From assembly GCA_042219525.1 (NCBI GenBank), contig JBDGPU010000140.1:1-14400 (forward strand): a stretch of 14,400 nt of DNA, given 5' to 3'. Positions 1 through 6,661 of this stretch are shown here, one piece after another. A program made the position numbers and the translations under genes. The notes under the pieces were generated by a model. That model was not told the DNA's origin. It did not search any database and saw nothing but the letters and a program-made list of their open reading frames with translations. The stretch's first letter is position 1. Each line of letters starts with the position of its first letter. The stretch is from JBDGPU01 sp042219525 (lineage in GTDB: Archaea; Halobacteriota; Halobacteria; Halobacteriales; Haloferacaceae).

Positions 1-96
1 CGGCGCGCGCGAGCAACGCGTGCGAGGGAGGCCGGTGGCGCGCCGATGCTGTGCGGGCCGGCGCGCCCCGGTCGAGGCTGGGGAGGACTGAGGAAT

Positions 97-148
97 CGCG
101 GTTGCGGTGCTGTCGCGGTTGCAGTGCTGTCGCGGTTGCTGTGCGGTG
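97..148 (+). repeat. 17-bp tandem repeat, three units
   Basis: Units start at 97, 114 and 131. The first two differ at one position (CGCGGTTGCGGTGCTGT and CGCGGTTGCAGTGCTGT); the third degenerates after CGCGGTTGC. The run ends a few bases before the conserved head of element A. One related unit (CGCGGTTGCGCTGCTG) precedes element B near 2667, so the repeat appears to travel with the element family. No convincing gene lies in the first 264 bases; the short reading frames there lack any recognisable domain. Confidence 0.7.
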
Positions 149-152
149 TTGT

Positions 153-281
153 CCTGGCGGACTGAAAGGGCGACGGCCGGTCGCGCCGGAGGGGAGTCGC
201 TGAGCCGACCCCTATCCGCGCCGGGCGGTGCGGAGAGGCGCGGATATGTCGCTCAGCGACCGCGAGCGGCCGAGGGCTTTC
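153..281 (+). repeat. Structured repeat element, copy A (possible noncoding RNA)
   Basis: The element opens with CCTGGCGGACTGAAAGGG (153-170), followed by a small CCGG/CCGG inverted repeat (177-189). A perfect 10-bp outer stem, GTCGCTGAGC at 196-205 with GCTCAGCGAC at 251-260, encloses a perfect 9-bp inner hairpin, ATCCGCGCC at 214-222 with GGCGCGGAT at 237-245 and a 14-nt loop. It ends with GGCCGAGGGCTTTC (268-281). The head GAAAG can pair with the tail CTTTC. Copies B (plus strand) and C (minus strand) in this window share the head, the tail and the nested stems but differ in stem sequence. Maintained pairing with different sequence suggests a structured RNA or a structured mobile sequence. 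No protein function is claimed and no named family is recognised. Confidence 0.65.
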
Positions 282-426
282 TGGACGTTTGCGGTGCTGG
301 CAAGTGTAGCAGCGTCTGCACCTGTTCATCCGGTTTATAAGCAAGAGCGGCCGAGGGCTTTCTGGGTGTTTGCGCCGCCGTCGAGCCCAGCAGCGTCTGC
401 TCTTTCAAATACTATTTATAAATAAG
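265..426 (+). repeat. 81-bp tandem repeat array, two units
   Basis: Two units of exactly 81 bp (265-345 and 346-426) each begin AGCGGCCGAGGGCTTTC and carry TTTATAA at the same offset (334-340 and 415-421). A degenerate third start (AACATCCGAAGACCTTC, from about 428) follows. The first unit overlaps the tail of element A, so the array looks like a tandem duplication of sequence downstream of that element. The same unit recurs four times at 2853-3176. Because 81 is divisible by three, reading frames stay open through the array, but their products have no known domain. The remaining 427-535 stretch before the protease stop codon holds only a weak inverted repeat (GGTTG 449-453, CAACC 469-473). 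Confidence 0.8.
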
Positions 427-535
427 AACATCCGAAGACCTTCAGAGAGGTTGTATCGCTATCAAAAGCAACCGACCACCCAAAATGACCTCCAGCCATC
501 CGGGAACTCTCCACGAACAGGAAGCCGAAATCGAA

Positions 536-1729
536 TCAGTCGGACTTGATCAGCTCCCGATCACCGCCGAACGAGCGCTCCCGGATCGAGGCGGGCTGGC
601 CGCTCGACTGGATGATGTTGAACGCGGTCATCAGGTCCGTGCGGGAGACGAGTCCGACGAGGTTGTCCTCGTCGTCGACGACGATCAGCCGCCCGACGTC
701 TTGCTCCTGCATGCGCTGGAGCGCCTCCATCGCGTTGGTGTCCGGCCGGATCGTCTGCACGTCCTGCTCCATGATGTCGCCGACCTGGTAGGCATCGCGC
801 TCGACCTCCGAGATGTTGCGCGCGTCCTCGAGCGTCACGATCCCGACGAGGTCGCTGTTTCGCAGGACCGGGTAGCCCGTGTGCCGCTCCTGGAACATGC
901 GCTCGACGAGCTCCGCCACGGTGTCCTCCTCGGCGACGACGTCGAGGTCTTCCCTGGGCGTCATGATGTCGGCCACCGTCACGTCCTCGAAGGCGGCCTT
1001 CAGCGTCGTCTGCTGGGCCTCGCCGGAGGCGGCGATGTAGATGAAGAAGGCCAGCAGGATGAGGAACCAGTTGCTGACCAGCCCGATGATCCCGAGCAGG
1101 AACGCGAACACCTTGCCGACCTCGGCCGCGCGCTGGGTCGCCTTCGCGTGTGGGCGGTTCCGCGCGAGCAGCGCCCGGAGCACGCGGCCGCCGTCCATCG
1201 GGAACGCCGGCAGCATGTTGAACACGGCGAGGACGACGTTGAGCACCGCGAGGTACCCGAAGACGAACACGACCGGGTCGAAGCTGGCCGGGAACTGCTT
1301 CGTAAAGCGGAAGATGGCGTAGCAGACGCCGCCGATGCCGATGCTGACGATCGGCCCGGTGACGGCGATGAGGAGCTCGTGTTTCCAGTCCTCGGGGAGC
1401 TCCGCGAAGTCGGCCATCCCGCCGAGCAGCCACAGCGTGATCGAGTCGATGTCGTAGCCGTAGTGGAGCGCGACGACCGAGTGGCCGAACTCGTGGATCA
1501 ACACGCCCACGAACAGCCCGAGCGCGGAGACAAAGCCGAGGATGAGCGGCATCGACCCCGCCTGTAGCGCCTCGGTGTCGATGCCCGCGCTCAGCGACCG
1601 GTTGATCACCATCGCGATTCCCCCGACGTCCCGGCTGATGAGGAACGCAAACAGCGGGAGAACGAGCAGGAACGTCCAGTTCAGTTTGATCGGGATGCCC
1701 AGTGCGCTCCCGATCTTGATCCCTCGCAT
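536..1729 (-). CDS. M50 family (site-2-type) intramembrane metalloprotease with two CBS domains
   Basis: This is a predicted polytopic membrane zinc protease of the SpoIVFB-like M50 class, 397 aa. The metal-binding HEFGH lies at residues 79-83, just after a membrane segment (60-78), and the second motif NMLPAFPMDGGR at 171-182 supplies the third ligand, Asp179. Further hydrophobic stretches lie near 15-31, 118-141, 153-174 and 206-233. Two CBS domains follow at about 253-310 and 317-373; in this family they are thought to sense adenine nucleotides. I chose ATG at 1729 over the in-frame GTG at 1735 because the TATA box (1752-1760) is centred about 27 bp upstream of it, giving a leaderless transcript, and the start MRGIKIGS fits family N-termini as I recall them. 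It is divergent from the cupin gene. The substrate is unknown; zinc protease activity is a family inference from intact motifs. Confidence 0.93.
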   Translation of the reverse strand: MRGIKIGSALGIPIKLNWTFLLVLPLFAFLISRDVGGIAMVINRSLSAGIDTEALQAGSMPLILGFVSALGLFVGVLIHEFGHSVVALHYGYDIDSITLWLLGGMADFAELPEDWKHELLIAVTGPIVSIGIGGVCYAIFRFTKQFPASFDPVVFVFGYLAVLNVVLAVFNMLPAFPMDGGRVLRALLARNRPHAKATQRAAEVGKVFAFLLGIIGLVSNWFLILLAFFIYIAASGEAQQTTLKAAFEDVTVADIMTPREDLDVVAEEDTVAELVERMFQERHTGYPVLRNSDLVGIVTLEDARNISEVERDAYQVGDIMEQDVQTIRPDTNAMEALQRMQEQDVGRLIVVDDEDNLVGLVSRTDLMTAFNIIQSSGQPASIRERSFGGDRELIKSD

Positions 1730-1751
1730 GTCCACACGTACGACAGCCGCT

Positions 1752-1760
1752 GTTTAAAAA
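1752..1760 (-). promoter_or_regulatory. TATA box of the M50 protease gene
   Basis: Reading the minus strand, TTTTTAAAC is centred about 27 bp before the ATG at 1729. This is standard archaeal TATA spacing for a start of transcription on the A of the ATG, so the mRNA is probably leaderless. Confidence 0.6.
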
Positions 1761-1806
1761 CCGATGGCGGCCCAGGGTTCGCACCTCGCGACGCCGGAAT
1801 AGCTGA

Positions 1807-1814
1807 TATATAAA
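1807..1814 (+). promoter_or_regulatory. TATA box of the cupin gene
   Basis: TATATAAA is centred about 28 bp upstream of the ATG at 1839, which predicts a leaderless transcript. It lies about 50 bp from the opposing protease TATA box, so the two genes share a compact divergent promoter region. Confidence 0.7.
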
Positions 1815-1838
1815 CCCGCTCGGGCGCTAGGCCACTGT

Positions 1839-2300
1839 ATGAGCGAATCTACCGATGCTTCCGACGCGGACGACGCGGGCGACGGCGACGCGAACCCCGC
1901 CAGCAACGCAGTGATCAAGCGCCGCGACGACGTCGAGTACGAGGTCGTCGAGGCTGCCGAGGCGATGGGCAAGGGCGTGCTCATCGGCCCCGAGGACGGC
2001 GCGCCGAACTTCTCGATGCGCCGATTCATCCTCGAACCGGACGCCGAGGTCCCCCGGCACACGAACGATGTGGAACACGAGCAGTACGTCCTCGCGGGCG
2101 AGTACACGGTCGGCATCGGCGACGAGGAGTACACCGTCGGCCACGGCGACTCCCTGCTCATCCCCGCGGGCGCTGAGCACTGGTACCACAACGATGGCAC
2201 CGAGCGCGGTGCGTTCATCTGTGTCGTCCCCAACGAGGACGACGAAATCCAGCTGGTGGAATCCGAGGAGGAGGGCGACGTCGACGGCGACGAAGAGTAA
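1839..2300 (+). CDS. Small cupin-domain protein
   Basis: The product is a 153-aa cytoplasmic protein with one cupin beta-barrel. Cupin motif 1 is visible at residues 72-88, with His74 and the HEQYVLAGE stretch (His80, Glu81) as likely metal ligands. Motif 2 is GDSLLIPAGAEHWYHN at 103-118, with His114 and His117. The N-terminal 20 residues and the C-terminal tail (133-153) are acidic and low in complexity, as is common in haloarchaea. Single-domain cupins range from sugar isomerases to dioxygenases and ligand sensors, so the specific reaction cannot be assigned. The start is fixed by the TATA box at 1807-1814. A T-rich run follows the stop. Confidence 0.88.
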   Translation: MSESTDASDADDAGDGDANPASNAVIKRRDDVEYEVVEAAEAMGKGVLIGPEDGAPNFSMRRFILEPDAEVPRHTNDVEHEQYVLAGEYTVGIGDEEYTVGHGDSLLIPAGAEHWYHNDGTERGAFICVVPNEDDEIQLVESEEEGDVDGDEE

Positions 2301-2315
2301 CTACCCGGAAACGTC

Positions 2316-2340
2316 GTTTTTGAGCTTTCTCTTTTACTTC
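2316..2340 (+). terminator. T-rich terminator after the cupin gene
   Basis: Starting 15 bases after the stop codon, the plus strand carries TTTTT, then TTT, TTTT and TT within 25 bases, in a window otherwise poor in T. Archaeal termination commonly occurs at such U-rich stretches without a hairpin. Confidence 0.5.
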
Positions 2341-2444
2341 GGCCTATCCGTGGTGATGACTCATTCGCGCGCGGCGGTGCGGACTGTTTCGCGGTCGAAT
2401 TTATAAGTAAAGCCGATACCGTTGCTTGCGACATCACTCAGCAT

Positions 2445-2590
2445 GCCCAGAAAGCCCCAGCCGCTGAGACGGTCACGCTGCTCGCTGCGCTCCTCACCCG
2501 GCTCGCTCACTTCGTTCGCTCGCTCGCCGGGTTGCGGTGCTTACTTCGCAGAGCTTCCCGCTCAGCGGCTGCCCCTTTCAGTCCCGCCCA
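2445..2590 (-). repeat. Structured repeat element, copy C (minus strand, possible noncoding RNA)
   Basis: On the minus strand the element begins TGGGCGGGACTGAAAGGGG (2590-2572). A perfect 11-bp outer stem follows, with CTCAGCGGCTG at 2561-2571 and CAGCCGCTGAG at 2458-2468 in plus-strand letters. Inside is a 7-bp hairpin, ACCCGGC at 2496-2502 with GCCGGGT at 2526-2532. The minus-strand tail is GGCTTTCTGGGC (2456-2445), matching the GGGCTTTC tail of copies A and B. A TTATAA box lies downstream at 2401-2406. The stem bases differ from those of A and B while the order of parts is the same. It lies head-to-head with copy B. Confidence 0.6.
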
Positions 2591-2690
2591 GGAGTGGTGG
2601 CCCAGCTGTCGCGCGCGGCGGTCATCGGGCCAGCTTCGTCCGCCGGACAGCCGGCGCCCGCGGCAGTCGCGGTTGCGCTGCTGTTGCGGT

Positions 2691-2869
2691 CCTGGCGGAC
2701 TGAAAGGGCGAGTGCCGGTCGCGCCGGAGGGGAGTCGCTGCGCCGGGCACTATCTGCGCGGGCGGTGCGGAGTCCGCAGATATCCCGCGTCGCGAGAAAT
2801 CAAAGATTTCTCGGAGCCCGAAAATCTTCGATTTTCGAGGACAGCGACCGCGAGCGGCCGAGGGCTTTC
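2691..2869 (+). repeat. Structured repeat element, copy B (possible noncoding RNA)
   Basis: The head CCTGGCGGACTGAAAGGG (2691-2708) is identical to that of copy A. The outer stem is GTCGCTG 2734-2740 with CAGCGAC 2842-2848. The inner hairpin is ATCTGCG 2752-2758 with CGCAGAT 2775-2781; compared with copy A, the fourth pair changes from C-G to T-A with pairing kept. Copy B adds two perfect hairpins absent from A: CGAGAAATC 2793-2801 with GATTTCTCG 2805-2813, and CGAAAATC 2819-2826 with GATTTTCG 2830-2837. The outer stem therefore closes a possible four-way junction. The tail GAGGGCTTTC (2860-2869) runs into the first 81-bp unit. Confidence 0.65.
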
Positions 2870-3176
2870 GAGGTGTCTGCGTTGCTGTCAAGCGCAGCAG
2901 CGTATACATCTTTAAATATAGTTTATAAGAAACACCGGCCGAGGGCTTTCGAGGAGTCTGCGTTGCTGTCAAGCGCAGCAGCGTCTGCACCTTTAAATGC
3001 TCTTTATAAGCAAGAGTGGCCGAGGGCTTTCGAGGAGTCTGCGTTGCTATCAAGCGCAGCAGCGTCTGCAACTTTATATACAGTTTATAAGTAAGAGCAG
3101 CCGAGGGCTTTCGAGGAGTCTGCGGTGCCGTCGTGAGCATGTCCGTCTCATCAGTTGGATTCTGCTTATAAATGGC
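2853..3176 (+). repeat. 81-bp tandem repeat array, four units
   Basis: Units start at 2853, 2934, 3015 and 3096. The conserved core is GGCCGAGGGCTTTC (GCAGCC... in unit four). TTATAA recurs at 2923, 3004, 3085 and 3166, exactly 81 bp apart. Units one to three contain a hairpin, CGTTGCTG pairing with CAGCAGCG across a 7-nt TCAAGCG loop (2880-2887 with 2895-2902 in unit one); unit three loses the innermost pair. Unit four diverges after about 29 bases but keeps the TATA-like box in phase. The array sits directly upstream of the uvrA promoter. It could be repeated promoters, binding sites, serial small-RNA genes or inert duplication; the sequence alone does not decide. Confidence 0.85.
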
Positions 3177-3237
3177 AGATAAAGCTCAACCAGTCTTTGT
3201 CGTCTTCTCCACCCCCGCCCACGGCCATGAATCCGAC

Positions 3238-3243
3238 TTATAA
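3238..3243 (+). promoter_or_regulatory. Likely uvrA TATA box
   Basis: TTATAA at 3238-3243 is preceded by CCGAC and sits 27 bp before an ATG at 3265 and 66 bp before the ATG at 3304. Its centre predicts transcription starting near 3267, just past the first ATG, which favours the second ATG with a leader of about 37 nt. The flanking bases (TTATAAACACGAAAC) loosely resemble those of 81-bp unit one (TTATAAGAAACACCG). Confidence 0.5.
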
Positions 3244-3303
3244 ACACGAAACGACCCGGAACCGATGAGTATTCCCGGGCGGGTCCGTTACAATTCCTTC
3301 AAG

Positions 3304-6249
3304 ATGAGAAAGGACAACATCGAGGTCCGCGGGGCCGAGGAGCACAACCTCAAGGACCTCGACGTCCAGATTCCGCGGGAGGAGTTCACCGTCGTCACCG
3401 GCCTCTCGGGGTCGGGGAAATCCTCCCTCGCGTTCGAGACGATCTACGCCGAGGGCCAGCGCCGCTACATCGAGTCGCTGTCCGCGTACGCCCGCAACTT
3501 CCTGGGCCAGATGGACAAACCGCAGGTCGAGAGCGTCGAAGGGCTCTCGCCGGCCATCTCGATCGACCAGAAGAACGCCGCCAACAACCCGCGCTCGACG
3601 GTCGGGACCGTCACGGAGCTGCACGACTACCTCCGCCTGCTGTACGCCCGCATCGGAACCCAGTACGACCCTGTCACCGGCGAGGAGGTCGGCGAACAGT
3701 CCGCGCAGGACATGGTCCGCCAGATCTTCGAGCTACCGGAGGGGACGAAAGCGAAGATCGCTGCGCCCGTCGTCCGCGACCAGAAGGGCGAGTTCGAGGA
3801 CCTCTTCGAGGAGCTCGTCAGCGACGGCTACAGTCGCGTCGAGGTCGACGGCGAGCAGGTCGACCTGACGCTCGACGAGCCGGACCTCGACAAGAACTAC
3901 GACCACACCATCGACGTCATCGTCGACCGCGTCAAGATCGACGAGGCCGAGCGCTCCCGGATCACCGACTCCGTGGAGATGGCACTGGAGGAGGCCGATG
4001 GCGCGCTGAAGCTGATCGTCCCGGACCCACCCGAGGACACGCCGTTCGCGTCGAACGCGCGCTCGACGGGCTCGCTCGCGGGCGACGGCGACGACCGGCT
4101 CGTGGTCGAGTTCTCCGAGGCGCTCGGCAACCCCGCTTCCGACTTCCAGTTTTCCGAAATTGAGACGCGCTCGTTCTCCTTCAACAGCCCGTACGGCGCC
4201 TGTCCGGACTGTGAGGGGATCGGTAACACGAAGGAGGTCGACGAGGACCTCGTCGTCCAGGACCCCTCGAAGCCGATCAAGGACGTCTTCGAGGCGTGGA
4301 GCTACAACCGGTCGTACTACCGGACGCGGATCGACTCCGTCGCCGAGCACTTCGGCGTCAGCGTGACCACGCCGTTCGAGGACCTCGACGACGACGTGCA
4401 GGAGCAGTTCCTCTACGGCACCGACGAGCAGGTCGTCTTCAGCCGGTCGACGAAGAACGGCACGCGCCGCAAGCAGAAGCGCTTCGAGGGCGTCATCCCG
4501 AACCTCGAGCGCCGCCACGTCGAGACGGAGTCGGACTCGACGCGCGAGCACATCGAGGACTACATGGCGGTCACCACCTGCCCGTCCTGTGAGGGCACGC
4601 GCCTGAAGGAGCAGTCGCGCCACGTCCTCGTCGACGGCACCTCGATCACCGAGGTCAACGAGATGTCCATCGGCGAGGCGCGCGAGCACTTCGAGGGGAT
4701 GGAGGCGAACCTCTCCGCGCGCGACCGCACGATCGCCGAGGAGATCCTCAAGGAGATCCGCGCGCGCCTCGGCTTCATGGAGGAGGTCGGGCTGGAGTAC
4801 CTCACGCTCGACCGCGAGGCCGCCACCCTCTCCGGCGGGGAGTCCCAGCGTATCCGCCTCGCGACGCAGGTCGGCTCCGGCCTCGTCGGCGTCCTCTACG
4901 TGCTCGACGAGCCCTCCATCGGGCTCCACCAGCGCGATAACGACCGCCTGCTCAACACCTTAGAGGGCCTCCGCGACCTCGGGAACACCCTCATCGTCGT
5001 CGAACACGACGAGGAGACGATGCGCCGCGCGGACAACATCGTCGACATGGGCCCCGGCCCGGGCAAGAACGGCGGCGAGGTCGTCGCGCAGGGCGACTTC
5101 GACGACATCGTCGCGTCCGACGAGTCCGTCACGGGCGACTACCTCGCCGGCCGCGAGGAGATCCCGGTCCCCGAGGAGCGCCGCGACCCCGAGGGCGAGC
5201 TCCTGATCGAGGGCGCCCGCCAGCACAACCTCTCCGACCTCGACGTTCCCGTTCCGCTCGGCGTCTTCACGGCCATCACGGGGGTCTCCGGCTCCGGGAA
5301 GTCGACGCTGATGCACGACATCCTCTACAAGGGGCTCGTGCGCGAGATGAACAACAACACCTCCGTCGACCCCGGCGAGCACGACGCCATCGAGGGGATC
5401 GACGACGTCGAGACCGTCCGGCTCATCGACCAGTCGCCCATCGGGCGCACCCCGCGCTCGAACCCCGCGACGTACACCAACGTCTTCGACGAGATCCGCA
5501 AGCTATTCGCGGAGACGAAACTCGCCAAACAGCGCGGCTACAAGAAGGGCCGCTTCTCGTTCAACGTGAAGGGCGGTCGTTGCGAGGAATGTGGTGGGCA
5601 GGGCACCGTCACCATCGAGATGAACTTCCTCTCGGACGTCACCGTCCCCTGTGAGTCCTGTGGCGGCGCGCGGTACAACGACGAGACGCTCGACGTCACG
5701 TACAAGGGCAAGACCATCGCGGACGTCCTGAACATGTCCGTCGCCGAGGCGTACGACTTCTTCGAGAGCCACAACGGGCTCCGCCGTCGCCTGAAGCTCC
5801 TGAAGGACGTCGGCCTCGAGTACATGGAGCTCGGCCAGCCCTCGACGACGCTGTCGGGCGGCGAGGCCCAGCGCGTCAAGCTCGCCGAGGAGCTCGGCAA
5901 GCAGGACTCCGGCAACACGCTCTACCTGCTCGACGAGCCGACGACGGGCCTCCACAAGGCCGACGAGCGTAAGCTCGTGAACGTGCTCCACCGGCTCGTC
6001 GACAACGACAACAGCGTCGTCGTCATCGAGCACGAGCTCGACCTCGTGAAGAACGCCGACCACGTCGTCGACCTCGGCCCCGAAGGCGGCGAAGGCGGTG
6101 GTAACCTCGTCGCGTCCGGGACGCCCGAGACCGTCGCGCAAACGGACGAGTCGCACACGGGCCGGTACCTCCGTGATCTGCTGCCCGCCGTCGACCGCGA
6201 GGGGCCGCGCAGCGACCGGCGGAAGCCCGCGCAGGCCGCGGACGACTGA
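3304..6249 (+). CDS. uvrA: Excinuclease ABC subunit A
   Basis: UvrA is the damage-recognition ATPase of nucleotide excision repair; it dimerises, scans DNA with UvrB and acts in the cytoplasm. From ATG 3304 the protein is 981 aa, a normal length. Walker A motifs are GLSGSGKS (33-40) and GVSGSGKS (660-667). ABC signatures are LSGGESQR (from 509) and LSGGEAQR (from 850), with Walker B LDEPSIGLH and LDEPTTGLH. Zinc-binding cysteine pairs are C300/C303 with C426/C429, and the canonical CX2CX19CX2C module C760, C763, C783, C786. An in-frame ATG at 3265 would add 13 residues; I prefer 3304 because family proteins begin close to MRKDNIEVRGAEEHN and the TATA spacing fits. No other uvr gene is adjacent. 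One oddity: residues 118-131 read GTQYDPVTGEEVGE, lacking the Cys-Pro-x-Cys/His I expect there in relatives. Confidence 0.97.
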   Translation: MRKDNIEVRGAEEHNLKDLDVQIPREEFTVVTGLSGSGKSSLAFETIYAEGQRRYIESLSAYARNFLGQMDKPQVESVEGLSPAISIDQKNAANNPRSTVGTVTELHDYLRLLYARIGTQYDPVTGEEVGEQSAQDMVRQIFELPEGTKAKIAAPVVRDQKGEFEDLFEELVSDGYSRVEVDGEQVDLTLDEPDLDKNYDHTIDVIVDRVKIDEAERSRITDSVEMALEEADGALKLIVPDPPEDTPFASNARSTGSLAGDGDDRLVVEFSEALGNPASDFQFSEIETRSFSFNSPYGACPDCEGIGNTKEVDEDLVVQDPSKPIKDVFEAWSYNRSYYRTRIDSVAEHFGVSVTTPFEDLDDDVQEQFLYGTDEQVVFSRSTKNGTRRKQKRFEGVIPNLERRHVETESDSTREHIEDYMAVTTCPSCEGTRLKEQSRHVLVDGTSITEVNEMSIGEAREHFEGMEANLSARDRTIAEEILKEIRARLGFMEEVGLEYLTLDREAATLSGGESQRIRLATQVGSGLVGVLYVLDEPSIGLHQRDNDRLLNTLEGLRDLGNTLIVVEHDEETMRRADNIVDMGPGPGKNGGEVVAQGDFDDIVASDESVTGDYLAGREEIPVPEERRDPEGELLIEGARQHNLSDLDVPVPLGVFTAITGVSGSGKSTLMHDILYKGLVREMNNNTSVDPGEHDAIEGIDDVETVRLIDQSPIGRTPRSNPATYTNVFDEIRKLFAETKLAKQRGYKKGRFSFNVKGGRCEECGGQGTVTIEMNFLSDVTVPCESCGGARYNDETLDVTYKGKTIADVLNMSVAEAYDFFESHNGLRRRLKLLKDVGLEYMELGQPSTTLSGGEAQRVKLAEELGKQDSGNTLYLLDEPTTGLHKADERKLVNVLHRLVDNDNSVVVIEHELDLVKNADHVVDLGPEGGEGGGNLVASGTPETVAQTDESHTGRYLRDLLPAVDREGPRSDRRKPAQAADD

Positions 6250-6313
6250 GGCGGGCGGCCGTCGCCGACTGATCCGGCTGCGCCGCGATATCGTCGACCG
6301 TTCTCGTCGTTTC

Positions 6314-6327
6314 AGTTACCTGTAACT
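6314..6327 (+). promoter_or_regulatory. Palindromic operator candidate upstream of the toxin-antitoxin-like cassette
   Basis: AGTTACCTGTAACT is a 6-bp perfect inverted repeat with a 2-bp centre. It lies about 15 bp before the TATA-like box of the cassette. Antitoxins of small two-gene cassettes often repress their own promoter, so this is a plausible site for the 6374 product. No second copy was noticed in the window. Confidence 0.4.
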
Positions 6328-6342
6328 ATTTCTATGACAAAG

Positions 6343-6349
6343 TTTCATA
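6343..6349 (+). promoter_or_regulatory. TATA-like box of the two-gene cassette
   Basis: TTTCATA is centred about 28 bp upstream of the ATG at 6374, giving the usual spacing for a leaderless haloarchaeal transcript. The match to a TATA box is moderate. Confidence 0.4.
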
Positions 6350-6373
6350 CCCCCGCCCGGTGAGAAGCCCGGT

Positions 6374-6661
6374 ATGGAACGGGTCGAGGTCCCCCTGGAC
6401 GATGACCTCGCTGGCGACCTCGCGTCGTACGCGAGCGACCGGCATCTCGACGCGGAGGACGCCGCCGAGCAGTTGCTCTCCGAAGCGCTCGCCGAGTGGC
6501 GTCGCGACCGTGCCGTCGAACGATTCGCCGACGGCGACCTCACTTTCGACCGGGCGGCCGAGGCGGCGGAGATGGACCCGTGGGCCTTCGCCGACCTCCT
6601 GCGCGAACGCGAGGTGACCTGGGTCGACTCCGAGCGCGTGGTCGCCGAGATCGACGGATGA
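6374..6661 (+). CDS. UPF0175 family protein, probable antitoxin
   Basis: The product is 95 aa. Residues 1-45 (MERVEVPLDDDLAGDLASYA onward) resemble a ribbon-helix-helix DNA-binding start. Residues 47-83 follow the UPF0175 pattern of a short helix-turn-helix: a basic and acidic helix, GDLTFDRAAEAAEMDPWAFADLL, then a beta strand REREVTWV. UPF0175 proteins are commonly found next to PIN-like DUF3368 proteins and are regarded as antitoxin-like. That arrangement holds here: the stop overlaps the next start (ATGA at 6658-6661), which suggests translational coupling. A palindrome and a TATA-like box lie upstream, so autoregulation is plausible. The pairing is inferred from family resemblance and gene order only. 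Confidence 0.8.
   Translation: MERVEVPLDDDLAGDLASYASDRHLDAEDAAEQLLSEALAEWRRDRAVERFADGDLTFDRAAEAAEMDPWAFADLLREREVTWVDSERVVAEIDG

Noticed and set aside
265..426. CRISPR array
   Set aside because: The units are contiguous 81-bp tandem repeats with no unique spacers of regular length between short repeats, and no cas gene is present.
485..1567. A 360-codon open frame on the plus strand opposite the M50 protease
   Set aside because: The minus strand encodes intact HEFGH, NMLPAFPMDGGR and CBS domains; the plus frame is a charged shadow without recognisable features.
2537..3140. Open frames on both strands through the 81-bp array with 27-residue repeats (RPRAF...SSAAAS on plus, TQTPRKPSA on minus)
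   Set aside because: Because 81 is a multiple of three, several frames stay open at once; substitutions between units do not favour synonymous sites and there is no good start. I keep it as noncoding, with low certainty.
3733..4929. A 398-codon open frame on the minus strand within uvrA
   Set aside because: Antisense to well-conserved UvrA sequence and compositionally typical of a shadow frame.
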